Assembly: GCF_034702125.1 (NCBI RefSeq)
Contig: NC_085865.1
Location: 25,755,067 to 25,819,066 of the forward strand
Source of the DNA: Engraulis encrasicolus
Taxonomy: Eukaryota > Chordata > Actinopteri > Clupeiformes > Engraulidae
Direction of reading: 5' to 3'
Length of the DNA: 64,000 nucleotides
Part shown: in pieces, positions 1-15,742 of the stretch
How positions within the stretch are numbered: the first letter of the stretch is position 1
How the letters are laid out: the number at the start of each line of letters is the position of its first letter
The notes under the pieces: generated by a model
The model's input: the letters and a program-made list of their open reading frames with translations, nothing else
What the model was told of the DNA's origin: nothing
Databases searched by the model: none
Position numbers and translations under genes: made by a program

Positions 1-1988
1 CGTGCATGCATGACCATGTGAGATCTAGTGCATGCCTTTTGTGGAGACAAAGTGATGTTTATGAGATTATAAAGATTCTTGCCGTGTGCTGGTAAAGGGA
101 GAGTATCGTTCAGCGATGAGACTTCTCTGGTATCCAGAAACAGCAGGCAGCACGGCAGTGTTCACTTTTTATTGCAAAGCGCTGGAACCGCCTTTGTTTC
201 ATCCATCTTAGTTCTGCTGCATGCAGCCGGGGTCTGTGAAAGCAGCAGTGAGAGTGCTGGAAGGAATTGGGGATTCATACATAGTTTTTTTTCTGTCCAT
301 GCCAAACAGATTACAGATATTCCCTGTCATACTCTCCATGTTCTTTCCATGAGAAGACTCGCTCGTTCATCTCAAGCTGTGGAAGCTGTCATTTGTCAGC
401 TCTCTAACATGTACTGTATCAGCGGACGTCTGCCATGCCAACTTAGCCTGTCGACTGAAATGCCAAATGACTTGGAGAGCACACAAACACCCCAGTTTTG
501 GGACAAGCAAGATCAATGAGGAGCGCGAAATAGCTGGCCTACAAAGCCAATACCTTTTCCCCCAAGTCACCCGGAAAATTTTGCCAAACAATATTCATAA
601 CCATAGAAAAAGTTTCAGAAACGGGAATTATGAGTTCCTGGAGAGTCCCAGCAAACAGATGAGTCACAGCGTCAGACGATCAGTCATATTACAAAGTCCT
701 AACGAGACCTGATCCTGTGTCTCCTCAAATGAGAGGCCGGTATTAACCTACACACACTCATCCACTTGGCCTTGTTACAGACAAGAGGAAGTGCGGCATT
801 CTTGCACTGGTTCGGAAAGTGGAGAATCAATGCCATCAGTCAATATCAGGTGGACTAATTTGCTCTTGAATGTGCCCAGTCATTTCAGGGTGAGCACTCA
901 ATTTGGCCCAGTGAGTACAATCCTTTAATCTTCCGCAGTCCCTCTGGTGGATAACCTGCAAACCTACTAATGGGAGCAGACAGATGCTTTAGGATTTGGA
1001 TTTGATTCTTTTAATTGCTATCTTCAATTTCCTGGTAATTTTCTCTTTTTGAGAGGGTGCTCTGATTTCTTACAGTATGACATAAACAATGTGAGAAGAG
1101 CAGACAAGGACAGTTGATTTGACAGATTTACCACATTTACTTATTTTTGTCTTAACTTCAAAACATAGGAGACCATATGATACTTGCACTGTTATATATG
1201 GAATGAGACGTTTTCTAACAAAATTCCAGAGCCATTCTGTCCACGGCACCATTGACGTGGGAAGAAGCCTGCCAGAAGCCTCTGAGTGCATTGACGTTGG
1301 GGTATTTCTGAGCTATGCATGATTTATGTTCAGGATTTTTCCCCCCCAGAAAATAAATTTCAAATCTCTGGATTAAGAGGTATAAGATGTATCATATCCA
1401 TCAAACAGAAGAGCGACGTTAAGCTGTCTCTCAAGATGCCAAATGAAAGTCACAAATTTAATGAGATCCTAAGCCCTGCTTAAAAATACAATTAAAAAAA
1501 CTTTGACATCAAAATGGAAATAATGCAAAGTACTCTCCAGATCATCGTCCTAAAACCCCCTTTGCAAGGCACATCACCAACAGATGTCAGATGTCAGGTC
1601 TGAGGTGATAAGCCCAAAGAAACTCCCAATTCTTTTACATTGTATCTTTTTTTTGCATTTCCTTTAAAAAACTTATTCCGAGATGATGTATACACCAGTG
1701 CTTGAGCACGACACCTGCTTTAAATACACCAAAGCTGAAACTAAAAATCACAAAAAAATACAAATATGTATTCTGCCCCAGCACAGGTGCATGATGATTT
1801 GGAACAATCATTACGCATGCCACTTCTCCAGGTCTCAGCCAGCTCTTTCTCTCTTCCCCAGACGTCTTGATGTCTCTTCCCCCGTGCCATCCTCATCATT
1901 AGCTCCTTACAGGAAATTGAGATATATAAACCTGGGTTCAGGTCTTTTTCTTGTGTCTGGACTCCATTTTGATACAGCGGGAGAGTCA

Positions 1989-1989
<1 letters not shown>
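1..1989. other. Single-copy-looking non-coding sequence
   Basis: No repeat, RNA gene or coding exon is apparent. Open frames here (for example 79-519 on the plus strand) have no recognisable domain and no splice-supported structure. I see nothing specific in this stretch. Confidence 0.5.
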
Positions 1990-2032
<43 letters not shown>

Positions 2033-2052
2033 TCTCTCTCTCTCTGTCTCTC
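1990..2052. repeat. (CT)n microsatellite
   Basis: An alternating CT tract of about 60 bp is interrupted near 2029 by CCC and near 2046 by a G. The polypyrimidine strand is the plus strand. Confidence 0.95.
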
Positions 2053-2595
2053 GCCTTCTCTTTCTCTCTCTCAACACAGATGTAAAATGAATTGATAAAT
2101 CACCCAGCCGAACACAAGCACCTCAGTGTTCGGTCCAAGTGCATAAATCCACCCACACAACAGTGCTTGGTTTTCCTCTATTTTTATTTCCCTCACTCAG
2201 TCCTTTCAGAGCCGTGTCCAAATGCCTGACGCAAGGGCCCCTGGACTCTTCTGCCAGTCACGTGCTGTTGCCGGCATAGGGGTAGAAAATGGAGATCATA
2301 TGCGCAGAAGTCTGTTTCCCCAAACACATTGCCCCTCCTCAATGTAATTGCATTTCCTTTCTGGGTTTTTCAAAGCCGATGGGTTTTAATAATCTTAATA
2401 AACCCCCTGTTTAGTACTGGCCTTGACTTTCTCAAGCTCTGATCCTAGAGACAGGCATGTCTACTCTTCTTTCTTGGAATAGAAGCGGAGTGTTTGGAAA
2501 CACACAGTGCTCTTGAGAGACCTCTGCTTAGCATGTGCACGTGTGCGAGAGTGTGAGTCACACTAATGCACAGACACACTCACAAATGTACCGTG
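2053..2595. other. Unannotated non-coding sequence
   Basis: Mixed-composition sequence leads into the ACGC array. No gene, hairpin or repeat was recognised. Confidence 0.4.
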
Positions 2596-2596
2596 T

Positions 2597-2677
<81 letters not shown>

Positions 2678-2680
2678 CAC
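2596..2680. repeat. (ACGC)n-(CA)n compound microsatellite
   Basis: About 17 uninterrupted ACGC tetranucleotides run directly into a (CA)n tail at about 2664. The tract keeps one CpG per four bases and alternates purine and pyrimidine throughout, so it could adopt Z-DNA. Confidence 0.95.
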
Positions 2681-3003
2681 TCCCCCTCCTTTTACACTCT
2701 TCCTCTTTTTTTACACCCTGTCTTTCCTCCCCCTTTCTTCCTCTCTCCCACTCTCCTTTCCTTTTCCCTTTCTTTTTCCTTCTCTTTCTATCTCTCTCTT
2801 TCTTTTTCCCGCATGCACGCATGCACACACGCACGCCCGCACACACACACGCCCGCACACACACACACACACACACACTCCCCCTCCTTTTACACTTTTC
2901 CTCTTTTTTTACACCCTGTCTTTTCCTCCCCCTTTCTCTCTGTCTCTCCCTCTCTCTCCCTCCATTTCTTCCTTCTCTTTGTATCTCTCTCTTTCTTTTT
3001 CCC
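2681..3003 (+). repeat. Diverged tandem duplication, period about 193-198 bp
   Basis: The segment 2681-2810 recurs at 2879-3003 with small indels. Both copies begin TCCCCCTCCTTTTACAC, continue through CACCCTGTCTTT, and end in TCTCTCTCTTTCTTTTTCCC. Each copy follows an ACGC/CA array (2596-2680 and 2811-2878), so the duplicated unit includes the microsatellite. Slippage or unequal exchange between the flanking arrays is the likely origin. Confidence 0.85.
2811..2878. repeat. Degenerate CA/CGCA microsatellite
   Basis: A mixture of GCATGCACGC, CACACG and (CA)n units sits between the two copies of the pyrimidine-rich duplicated segment. It corresponds to the array that precedes the first copy. 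Confidence 0.85.
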
Positions 3004-4074
<1,071 letters not shown>

Positions 4075-4270
4075 TTATGTCTTTTTCCCCCCTCCCTCCA
4101 CTCTTCAGTCTGGTTAGTGACTAAGCTCTGACAATAATGGAAGCAAAAAGTCCACCACCTCCGCCTCCACCTCGCCCTCCTCGCCACCCTGCTCCAACCC
4201 CTACACTAACCTCCATTGCCTCAACCCCTCACTGGACACGTAGCCTCTCTCCTTTCCCTTTGCCCTCCTC

Positions 4271-4339
4271 CCCTTCCCTTCCCTTCCCTTCCCTTCCCTT
4301 CCCTTCCCTTCCCTTCCCTTCCCTTCCCTTCCCTTCCCT
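4271..4339. repeat. (CCCTT)n pentanucleotide array
   Basis: About 13-14 copies of CCCTT occur without interruption inside a wider pyrimidine-rich stretch (4240-4410). A similar but degenerate array lies at 58286-58363. Confidence 0.95.
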
Positions 4340-4682
4340 CTCAACACCAATCCCACCACCTCTCCTCTACTCTACTCACCTCTCCTCTCCCCATCTCGCT
4401 TCCAACTCCCCATTTTGAGCAAGCTGTCAGGATGGATTGCTAGTAGGCAGTGAGGCTGAAGATTCCCCACTGGCTACCGTGGAGTCATTGGCCAGCCTCT
4501 CCTTGTCACTGGAAGTTAAGGCAGTCACTGATCCTAATGCTTACACTGTTGTTGCAGCATTCCGATTTTTAATCGCTGCATGACTTGTCGGCCCTGATGA
4601 GTGCAGCGGAGATGGAATTATCAGCGCACCAATAATGAGGCGGTGGGAGTCTCAAGCCACCAATTACTGACCTTCTTCCCTT

Positions 4683-4867
<185 letters not shown>

Positions 4868-4890
4868 AAGAACAAAAAAAAAACGCAATT

Positions 4891-5124
4891 GTCTTGTTAA
4901 GTTTTGTTAATGAAAGTAAATGATGTATCTACTCTGACAACATTTAAGATGCAGATTCCCCAAGGAGGGTAAAGGCATGATGAGTGTCTTCTCCCTGGCC
5001 TTTCCTTGTCTTGTTGGGTGTTGAAAATGAAAGTAAATGAAATATCTGCCCTTGTTCCACTTAAGGTGCAGCTTCCACCAAGGAGGGTTTGAGAGGCACC
5101 ACGTCTCCTCTCCACGGCCTTTCC
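4891..5124. repeat. 117-bp diverged tandem duplication
   Basis: Unit 1 (4891-5007) and unit 2 (5008-about 5124) align with a constant offset of 117 bp. Both start GTCTTGTT, share TGAAAGTAAATGA (4911 and 5028), then AAG-TGCAG and AAGGAGGGT, and both end in GGCCTTTCC. Similarity is roughly 70%. Since 117 is a multiple of three, a minus-strand open frame (4897-5280) runs through both copies. I do not recognise that frame and do not call it a gene. Confidence 0.8.
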
Positions 5125-5914
5125 ATACATAGTCCTGAGAGCAGAGCTATGTGCACGTGTCAGGCGAGTGATCGGTCGGCAAACGGGGTCTGAGGTGCCG
5201 CGTCCATGGGCCCCCTCTCGGAAAACCCATCTCATGCAATCACCGGCTCGTGAGGCAATCGCGTTTGAATGGTTCACCAAATTTGACGCTCAAACAATAA
5301 TGGGACTGCCATTTCATCAGACCACAAAGAAATCAAGGCCGGAAGGAGGGAGAGGAGGGAGGGAAGGGGCCGAGAAGGAAGGGAGAGGGTGGGAGGGAGC
5401 TAGCGAGGCAGAGGAAAAGGGCAAAGAATGAGGGAAATACTGGCATGGCGTTGTTACGTGTTGCATTAAAAAAAAGAACCGGAAGAAAAGGAGTATGTGT
5501 GAGGAAGGTCATGTGTTCTTATTTCTAAATAAAACATCTTGCCCATGCTTACCTTTCTGTCACGTTCACTTTCCACTACCAGTGTAGTCAGCCACACAAA
5601 TCCAATGAAATATACAGTATTTAGAATCTTTAAACATGAGACTTCACTTTACCCTCCAATCCCCTCTGTTTCTCCAGTGTCTTTTCTTCAATCATTCCTC
5701 ATGCCGGTGATTGGTGGTAATGGCCTGTACACCATCACATGCATTGTGTGTTGAGTGGGACACACCGAGGCACAATAAGGGACTGAGGGTCAACTGAGGA
5801 GCAAGCCAACCAACAACATGGTCAATTTTGCAGTGTGAATTTTCAAATTTAACTCCCATGGTGTTGGTCCTACTGTCGAAGTGTTGAACCGACACTGTAA
5901 AATTTACAGGGAAC
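5125..5914. other. Unannotated non-coding sequence
   Basis: Contains a purine-rich patch at 5335-5430. No other structure was seen before the left arm of the foldback element. Confidence 0.4.
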
Positions 5915-7285
5915 CAAGTGGATCATATCACGTGAGATCAGACACTTTGGACCCGACCGACACAGACACACACAATCATACTTGCTGTGCCTGTTTAGTA
6001 GCAAGGTAGCACCCCAGAACTGCATTTGTGTGAATCTGACACCAATGTTAAGGGCGAAACAGACTAGCAAAGGTTTGCATATGAGGGTAGGACACTATGC
6101 ATTCAGCCTTGATTATATCAGTCAGTGTAAGTCACAAAAAGATGTCTGTGGTGTTGTTTGAAAGATCTTTTCTGTCTCTACAAATTGCACAAACAGCATG
6201 GAATACAACAACCCTCAGACTATGAATTATCATAAATTGAAAAATTAAAAATTGAATATCAAAAAAACTTTAAAATGACCAGTTCCTTGTCTAAACATAG
6301 CCTGCAATGTCATGAACAACACCTGAAATGCTGGAGTTTGGTTCTTTATCAATTTCAGATATAATCGGACTCAAAAATATGGCATCATACAGATCACCTA
6401 GTAATAATATGGTAATACCATAGTAATATTACATGACAGCATGTCTATCGGAATATGTGAAGGATGGAGATGGTCCGTGAGGATGCAGGAAGTTCGGTTT
6501 CACCTCTCCAGTATTCGGCATACATTCCTCAACACATGCTAGCCACTAGTTGCCATCATATACAGCTACAACATACCCTTTGATGCTTGAACATTTAGAA
6601 AATTCCTTTACTGAGCGTATTCTTTCAACCCTGCCTTCTCTGAATGCTGAAAATGATCTAACTTCCACTGTGTCCATGTACCTGGAATAGGGAACGACGA
6701 GGGTGCAGGGCCCACCGGGAAAATGCCCGTTATGCCAGATGGCCAGTCCAGTCCTGTCCCTGACACTATTCTAAGTATTCTATTAATACTTCATTACAAC
6801 TCATTTAAACCTTTATATCCCACTATCTCTGAAATGAGTAAAGAACCAAACACCCCATTTTCAGGTGTTGTTTATGACCTTACAGGCTATGTTCAGAGAA
6901 GAAATCGGCCATTTTAAAATATAAGTTTTTTTCATATTCAATTTGTCATTTTTCAATGTATCATAATTCATATTCTGAAGGTTGTTGTATTCCATGCTGT
7001 GTGTGTAATTTATAGAGCCAGAAAAGAGCTTTCAAACAACACCACAGACATCTTTGTGTGACTTATACTGACTGATATAATCAAGGCTGAATGTATAGTG
7101 TCCTACCCTCATATGTAAACCTTTGCTAGTCTGTTTCTCCCTTACTATTGGTGTCAGATTCACACAAATGCAGTTCTGGGGTGCTACCTTGCTACTATAA
7201 ACAGGCACAGCAAGTATGATTGAAATCTGTGTCGGTCGGGTCCCAAAGTGTCTGATTTCACGTGAAATGACCCAAGTGTCATCCA
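5915..7285. mobile_element. 1.37 kb foldback (long inverted-arm) element
   Basis: The left arm 5915-about 6378 is the reverse complement of the right arm about 6815-7285 at roughly 85-90% identity over some 465 bp. Matching landmarks include GATCAGACACTTTGG against its complement near 7243, CAGAACTGCATTTGTGTGAA (6016) against 7157-7176, and AGATGTCTGTGGTGTTGTTTG (split at 6140/6150) against 7030-7052. The arms enclose about 435 bp that does not pair. No transposase frame is visible, so if mobile it is non-autonomous. The right end abuts a GA array, and I found no clear target-site duplication. Confidence 0.8.
6708..6756 (-). repeat. Dispersed hairpin repeat, copy 1
   Basis: Read on the minus strand this is GGACTGGCCATCTGGCATAA followed by a CGGGCATTTTCCCG hairpin and GGTGGGCC. 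Related copies lie at 15115-15156 and 42776-42817. It sits in the non-pairing centre of the foldback element. From memory this word is common in fish intergenic DNA, but I cannot name the parent element. Confidence 0.6.
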
Positions 7286-7314
7286 GGCAGACAAACAGGG
7301 CAAGAGAAAGACAG

Positions 7315-7430
<116 letters not shown>

Positions 7431-7489
7431 CTTGCCATGCAAGCAAGCAGTCAGAAAGACAAGTGCAGACATTGAGACCAGCCTCTGTG

Positions 7490-7720
7490 CCTGTCTCTTC
7501 CCAGCAGCCTCAGAGAGAAAGACAGAGACAGGCAGACAGAAAGCTGCCTCTCACTCACTCACTCAGCAGGCCCAGTGAGAGACACACACACAGGCAGACA
7601 GGCAGGCAGACAGACAGGCACCGGCAGACAGAGAGACAGAGACAGGCAGACAGGGAGCCAGCCTCATCTCTCTCTCTCTCTCCCTCTCTCTCTCCTCATC
7701 CCATCAGCCTCAGACAGCAC
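7490..7720. repeat. Degenerate CAGA/CAGG and CT simple sequence
   Basis: Irregular CAGACAGG, GAGACAGA and CACT units are followed by (CT)n at 7667-7693. No fixed period could be followed for more than a few units. Confidence 0.7.
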
Positions 7721-8210
7721 CTGAGACCTCTCAGCGTGCTCTCCAGCAGCAGGGAATCCTGCCAGAATGGGCCCAACATGTGCCAAAATGACACCAAAAA
7801 CACACCACCAGCCCAACTAGTTTTGCACCATTTTTTTTTTTTTACAACGCCGGCTGACTAGAGTTCAAGCCCACTCTCATACACCAGCTACTAGAGTAGG
7901 AAAGAGAAGAAGATCCACATCAAGACACAAAAGGATTGTGGGGAAAACTGTGCATGAGCTATAGGTTTGTTTATGTTTGAGATGGATTTGTCAAGGGACT
8001 ATAGAGAAGAGAGGGGTAAATCCTGTTGACATCGAGTCGAGAGACCAGTGCCAGAAAACAAACAAACAGACATGATGCACTCAGTGTAAAGCTGAGAAGA
8101 AAATATGGTCTCTCACACTAGGAGACACATAAGATGGAAGACAATCACACCATGAAAAGTATCATTTCCTATTGTTTTTCCCCGATATACGCTCCATTAT
8201 TGTGAGCTTC
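7721..8210. other. Unannotated non-coding sequence
   Basis: Nothing was recognised apart from a T-run at 7831-7843. Confidence 0.4.
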
Positions 8211-8568
8211 AAATTTAAAGGGGTATGCCACTATTTTGGGGCTTAATACAGTTAAAATCGTTGGCCAAGGTTTATAAAGGTGGTAAAGTGTCTTATTTTT
8301 CATGTTAAGCGTTGTCTTGCTTTAAGACAAGTTAAAAGAGGGAATATGTCGCTAAGCTAGTGAAAGTCAATGGATCCGTGTAGCATTCTAGCATGCTACA
8401 CGGATCCATTGACTTTCACTAGCTTAGCGACATGCTCCCTCTTTTAACTTGTCTTAAAGCAAGACAACGGCTTACATGAAATATAAGACACTTTACCACC
8501 TTTAGAAACCCCAGCCAACGATTTTAACTGTATTAAGCCCCAAAATAGTGGCATACTCCTTTAAATTT
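8211..8568. mobile_element. 358-bp near-perfect palindromic MITE
   Basis: The arm 8211-8385 pairs with 8394-8568 at over 90% identity, leaving an 8-nt centre (8386-8393). Outer ends are AAATTTAAAG and its complement, and the inner ends meet at CTACACGGATCC. The arms share GGGGCTTAATACAGTTAAAA and GCTTTAAGACAAGTTAAAAG. No open frame is present. The palindromic AAATTTAAA at each edge makes the exact boundary and the target-site duplication (TTAA or TTTAAA) undecidable. From memory, similar palindromes occur in other fish. Confidence 0.9.
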
Positions 8569-9421
8569 AACATTTATGATTGCCTTGGCTACGAGAGTCT
8601 GAGGTCTGCAGTGAATATGTTATTGGCTTGCTTTAGGAATGAGTTAAGAGTAGGGAATGGACTATACTTTCCTGATGAGTTGCCACCCATTTCCTTTTAA
8701 AATGACTTTACTTTGCGCAATCAGAAAATTAAAGGTTTCAATTCCGAAGAGCTAAAACCTGGAATAAAAAGAACGTTTATTCAGATCCGCAAAAGCAATT
8801 TTGTCTCCACTTAAAATGTGTGATTTTTTCCCTTATAATATTTGCCTGTTTTATCTGCTTCACAAGTAGATAACATGGCCATTATCCCTCCAAAGCTCAA
8901 GGGAAAAAAACACAACATGAATTGACAGGGCTGGATCTTTTTTTCTGTTTGGACTCGAACTTTGAAGTTAGCCGTGAATAAACCTGATGTCAAAGCTGAT
9001 TATGGGGTAGCTGTGCGGTAATATTCAACCAGTGATTTTAGGGAAAGGACCTCAGTAGGGTGAGAGGTCAGACGAAGGCGTCAGTCTGCACCCTTACTCC
9101 TTTCTTCTGCTCTCCCTTTTCTTGCGCCTCTCTCATTCCCCCTTTTCTGTCTTTCAATATTATTAATAAGCAACCAAAAAAAATTCATTAAAGGCAGTCT
9201 AGGAGAACCCCTCTGGCAGAACATTACTCTGTCTCTTCTTTCCTTTGTGCGATAAGAAGAACCCTGGTGATTCCTTGCATGGGTCCCAAAGCTATAGGCG
9301 GAGTTTCTCTCAGAACCTTCCCCTTCAGTTCCATTCCTCTCCGCATTTCCAAGAGCTTTTCATTCGTATCCCCTGGAAACCGTTCTGCATTCTTTAAACT
9401 CTCCTTCAAAAAAGAGGAGAG
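8569..9421. other. Unannotated non-coding sequence
   Basis: AT-rich single-copy-looking sequence without a gene or repeat that I can recognise. Confidence 0.4.
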
Positions 9422-9438
9422 GGGGGAGAGGGAGAGAG

Positions 9439-9489
<51 letters not shown>

Positions 9490-9551
9490 AAGAGAGACAG
9501 AGAGAGTGAGTGAGACAGAGAGAGACAGAAGGAATGGGGGGGGGGGGGGGG
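9422..9551. repeat. (GA)n tract with terminal poly-G
   Basis: The pure GA core is at 9446-9482, with degenerate GA/GACA units on both sides. It ends in a run of 16 G at 9536-9551. The whole segment is a single-strand purine tract. Confidence 0.9.
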
Positions 9552-12099
<2,548 letters not shown>

Positions 12100-12352
12100 T
12101 CCTCCCATCTAACGCTTTCACAGAATCCCAGACACTTACAAATGAGCTTTTAAAGAAATGTTGCTTACATGTGAACAGGGTAGAATATTACCTAATCAGT
12201 CAAAACCTTTCTGAGCCAGCCTGAACTGTCTGAGGGGCTCCGTTTCACCCCACGCTCCCCCCTGCTCCGCCTGTGGGGTGCACCCTGAGGGCAGCGGGCC
12301 ATCCACTCCTGATGACTCTGGCTTCCTTGGGACCCTACCCAGCACCATCCCC

Positions 12353-12391
12353 TTCTCTCTCTCTCTCTCACACGCACGCGCACACGCACAG
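12353..12391. repeat. Short CT-CACG compound simple repeat
   Basis: (CT)8 is followed by CACACGCACGCGCACACG-type alternating sequence. Confidence 0.8.
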
Positions 12392-12570
12392 CCCCTGGTT
12401 TCCTTGTGCCTGTACATCCCTCTCACCCCCTGCCTTCCTCGTACCCCTACCACCCTCACCCCATTTGCCCCCCCCAATCATGTTCCCACCACCACTCCAA
12501 AGGCAAAAAAATACATTATCTACCTTTTAATCATTTGCACAGTGGCGGGTTACCCTCATTTTCCTTGAAA

Positions 12571-12592
12571 TATTTTATTTTATTTTATTTTA
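12571..12592. repeat. (ATTTT)n pentanucleotide repeat
   Basis: Four copies of a TTTTA unit immediately precede the repeat-poor block at 12601. Confidence 0.8.
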
Positions 12593-12600
12593 ATATATAA

Positions 12601-12830
12601 ACGATGGACGATTTAAAAATTACTCTATACCCCTCAATTAAAACGGGTGCCAGAGAAGCTGCGTGTTTTGCATTTTCCAACAATGTAAGTGCTAAACTGA
12701 AGGTGATTTTAATAGGATTTGCTGCAGTTGGTAAGAGGCGCTTAGCAGCTTTGCATCACGCCGGCACCGATCGAAAATGTGGAGAGTGTGTTTAATCTGG
12801 CCTGGATTAGCAGTTGAGGACTACGAGGGG
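12601..12830. other. Candidate conserved non-coding block
   Basis: This block is free of simple repeats and of mobile-element signatures. It combines AT-rich words (ATTTAAAAATTAC, CAATTAAAAC) with TTTTGCATTTTCC and a GGATTAG word near its end. The open frame across it (63 codons) looks incidental. The texture resembles developmental enhancers, but conservation cannot be tested here. Confidence 0.3.
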
Positions 12831-14752
12831 GGGTAGATGAGGAGAGAGGAGCGAGGAGCGGAGAGAAGAGGGACGGGTAACGGGAAATGGGGGGGTGACT
12901 TAAACCTGAACATGCTCGTCCACCGTCCCCCTTTAGTGTCTTCAAATCAAAGGTGGCTTTGCACGGTCGGTACCTGGGATTTCTTTAATATTGCGTACTT
13001 GCCTTACTTAAAGCCCTTATTGCTGTGGGATGCAGCAGACAGACTAAAGACCTTCCCCTTGGAGAGAGATAAGGCATCGCGGTCTCAGCTCTGTCGTCAG
13101 CTAGACCATTTTTTAAAGACGGCAAACGGTGATATCCTATCTCTCTCTCTCCGTCTCCATTGATAAAACTACAACAGCTGTGTCTAAAAGAGCAATATAC
13201 AACGTGACCCACTTTCTTTACTCATATAGCCAGACAGTAGAGTGAGGAGGAATGTGCACTATAGGTCCCCAAACACTATTTGAGGAAAGCTTATCACTTA
13301 TGCCTATACAGCTATATCGCAGGATAGACAGAGAGTGAGTGTTACTGCCTATTCAGAGGGCTTAAATCAGCGGATATGCAGATGGTCTGCAGACAGCCAT
13401 TAACAGTACTTTCCAAATATCCTGACTTGAAACGCACAGGCAAGTGCACTGTAATATGCGTTATTAAGCAAATCGGCCTGAACATTGATGGATCTCCTCT
13501 GAAACAGAGGAGAAGACTAATGAGTATGATAGTCACGGCACTCCAGTTTACTTGATCATCACACCACCACCAGCCTCCTCTCCTCTCCTCTTTTTTTTAA
13601 CACCGTTCTTCATTACTGAAATTGGTACATGTCCAAAAGGGAAGGAATGTGTCTGGCTCCCAGTGGGATGTGCCAGCTCTCATCATGCCCAGTTCATCTC
13701 CAAGAGCCAGACTGTCAAGAGCACTTTCTAAAGTCAGGAGAAACTTTATCTGTTTTTTTTTGCTACTCAATTTTTTCTTTTCTTTCTTTCCTTCTTTGGC
13801 ATATCTCTTTGTTTCTTGTCAATACCGCTGGTACAATGAAACAATAACTTTACAAAGTCTTATCAAAAAGGGAGTCCAAGGCACTCTTCTGGTGCAAAAA
13901 TATTAAAAATGTATTTAACCATGGCTATTAAGTTTAAAAGCATGAGGGCAGAGACCCATGCGTATCGGCACAGAGCTTTCTTCAGGCCTCCCATCCTTCT
14001 CTGAGTTTCTCTTGACTTGAAGAACTTTACAATGGCTCCAATGTTCAAGCAGGTTTGAAATGTTCCAAATGTTCGAGATGGATACTATTGTGCTGTGATA
14101 CAGTGCAGCAGGCTTTATGGCGAGCAAGGTAACTAAGGTCTCGTAAAGACAACTCGTTTCGGACAAACCTCGAAAACATTTCCTGCCAACAAACACACAT
14201 GAGCTACATTTTGCCCACTCAAAAGCATATAAGTCACGCAGATGCATAGTGCAGCACAGCATGCTAAAACGGAATAGGGCAGTCCTTGGAGTATATAAAA
14301 TGTCTCCACTGCACTCAGAGTAACCAAACTATCGTCTATAAACCCCAGTGAACATGAAGCAGCCAAGACATATTAAGCTGTAAATGCAGCTATTAAAATT
14401 CTAGTATTGTAAACAATCTATTTATTCTCTACGTATGTAAGACCGTACATCAAACACTGTGTTTTCCTGGCTATTGGGTCTTGAGGGTTATTGGCTCTTG
14501 AGGGTGACCTTAGAGATAAGCATGAATAAGTATTATTGAATAGACGTAATGTGCATGGCCTTTTGATAATTCACCAAAACCTTAAAAAAACAAAAACTGT
14601 GAAATGGGTCTGATTTTTCCTTTTAATGTTGGGTAGCAACAAAGCCAGGGTGACTAAATGAAGTAACTGATAACTGAGACTGAGAGACTAACTGAGAGAG
14701 TAAAGCCTACATCAGTTTGACCTAAAAGAGTTTTGCCAGGCTACTTGCAGTT
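12831..14752. other. Non-coding sequence, possible dispersed-repeat fragment at 13870-14170
   Basis: A GA/G-rich patch lies at 12826-12895 and a short pyrimidine tract at 13141-13157. The segment 13870-14170, read on the minus strand, contains GAAAGCTCTGTGCCGATACG and CACCAGAAGAGTGCC. I associate these with dispersed fish repeats, but the assignment is weak. A small direct repeat, TTGGGTCTTGAGGGTTA / TTGGCTCTTGAGGG, lies at 14475-14507. No gene was seen. Confidence 0.35.
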
Positions 14753-14908
<156 letters not shown>

Positions 14909-15114
14909 TCAGTACTTACCGGTTTGCACAAAAATGTCTACCTTTAGAAGCTCAAGGTTTGTTCCAGATCTGTCATCATCAGCACTGTCTCAAGGGCTAG
15001 TTCTTCCTGAAATACAGAGGTACAGCATGAGGTGAAGCTTATTCATAATCATCGGTAACTCGTGAATGTTGTTCAGAAAACAGAATTTAGCATTCCACTC
15101 GGTAACGCCAGGCG

Positions 15115-15156
15115 CGGAGTGGCCATCGGGAGATCGGGGACTTGTCCCGGTGGGCC
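15115..15156 (+). repeat. Dispersed hairpin repeat, copy 2
   Basis: GGAGTGGCCATCGGGAGATC is followed by the CGGGGACTTGTCCCGG hairpin and TGGGCC. It matches the word order of the copies at 6708-6756 and 42776-42817. Flanking sequence (GCGCGGAG before; a GGCCGTGAAATG/ATCACGGCC inverted pair after) is unlike the other copies, so only the core is shared. Confidence 0.6.
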
Positions 15157-15742
15157 GCGGCCGTGAAATGTAATATCACGGCCATATTGTATTCCCAGCC
15201 AGCCCTAAAATTTGGAATACTTAATCTTAATGATCAATTTACTGCTTTTCGCTTCACTGTGCTTGAAGATGTTGACTTGCCAGTATATATACCGTGTACC
15301 AGACGACAATACCTCAGTGACAGTGTCAAACAGTACATTGGCCACACCCCTTCTCTACTGATAATTTTCATACACCGTAGATCGTGGAAGTTTACTAGAT
15401 CTTAGTAACACAGTTTCGTTTTCAGTATTTGAAGAACCTATGATGTTTACATTGGTTACCAAGGGATGGAGATATTAATAAGTTGTGATTTATTTTCCGA
15501 TTTCCACATGACTGTTACAGTTTACAGTCTGCCAGTCCAGATTCACTTGTTCTGTGGTTATCAACTTGGATTACGAACAGACTCCACCAAGTGTTAAGGA
15601 AGTGAACTGCAGCTAGGAATACACCACAGAAGCAGTGTTTTTGTTTTGATGGCATTGATTTGTTAGAACCACCGGTATATCTCCTTATAATCGAAATGAT
15701 ATTATTATCATACATATATTTATACGTAGCACATTTAGGATG
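15157..15742. other. Unannotated non-coding sequence
   Basis: AT-rich with no recognised gene. An inverted CACGGCC pair lies just after the hairpin repeat. Otherwise it is featureless. Confidence 0.4.
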
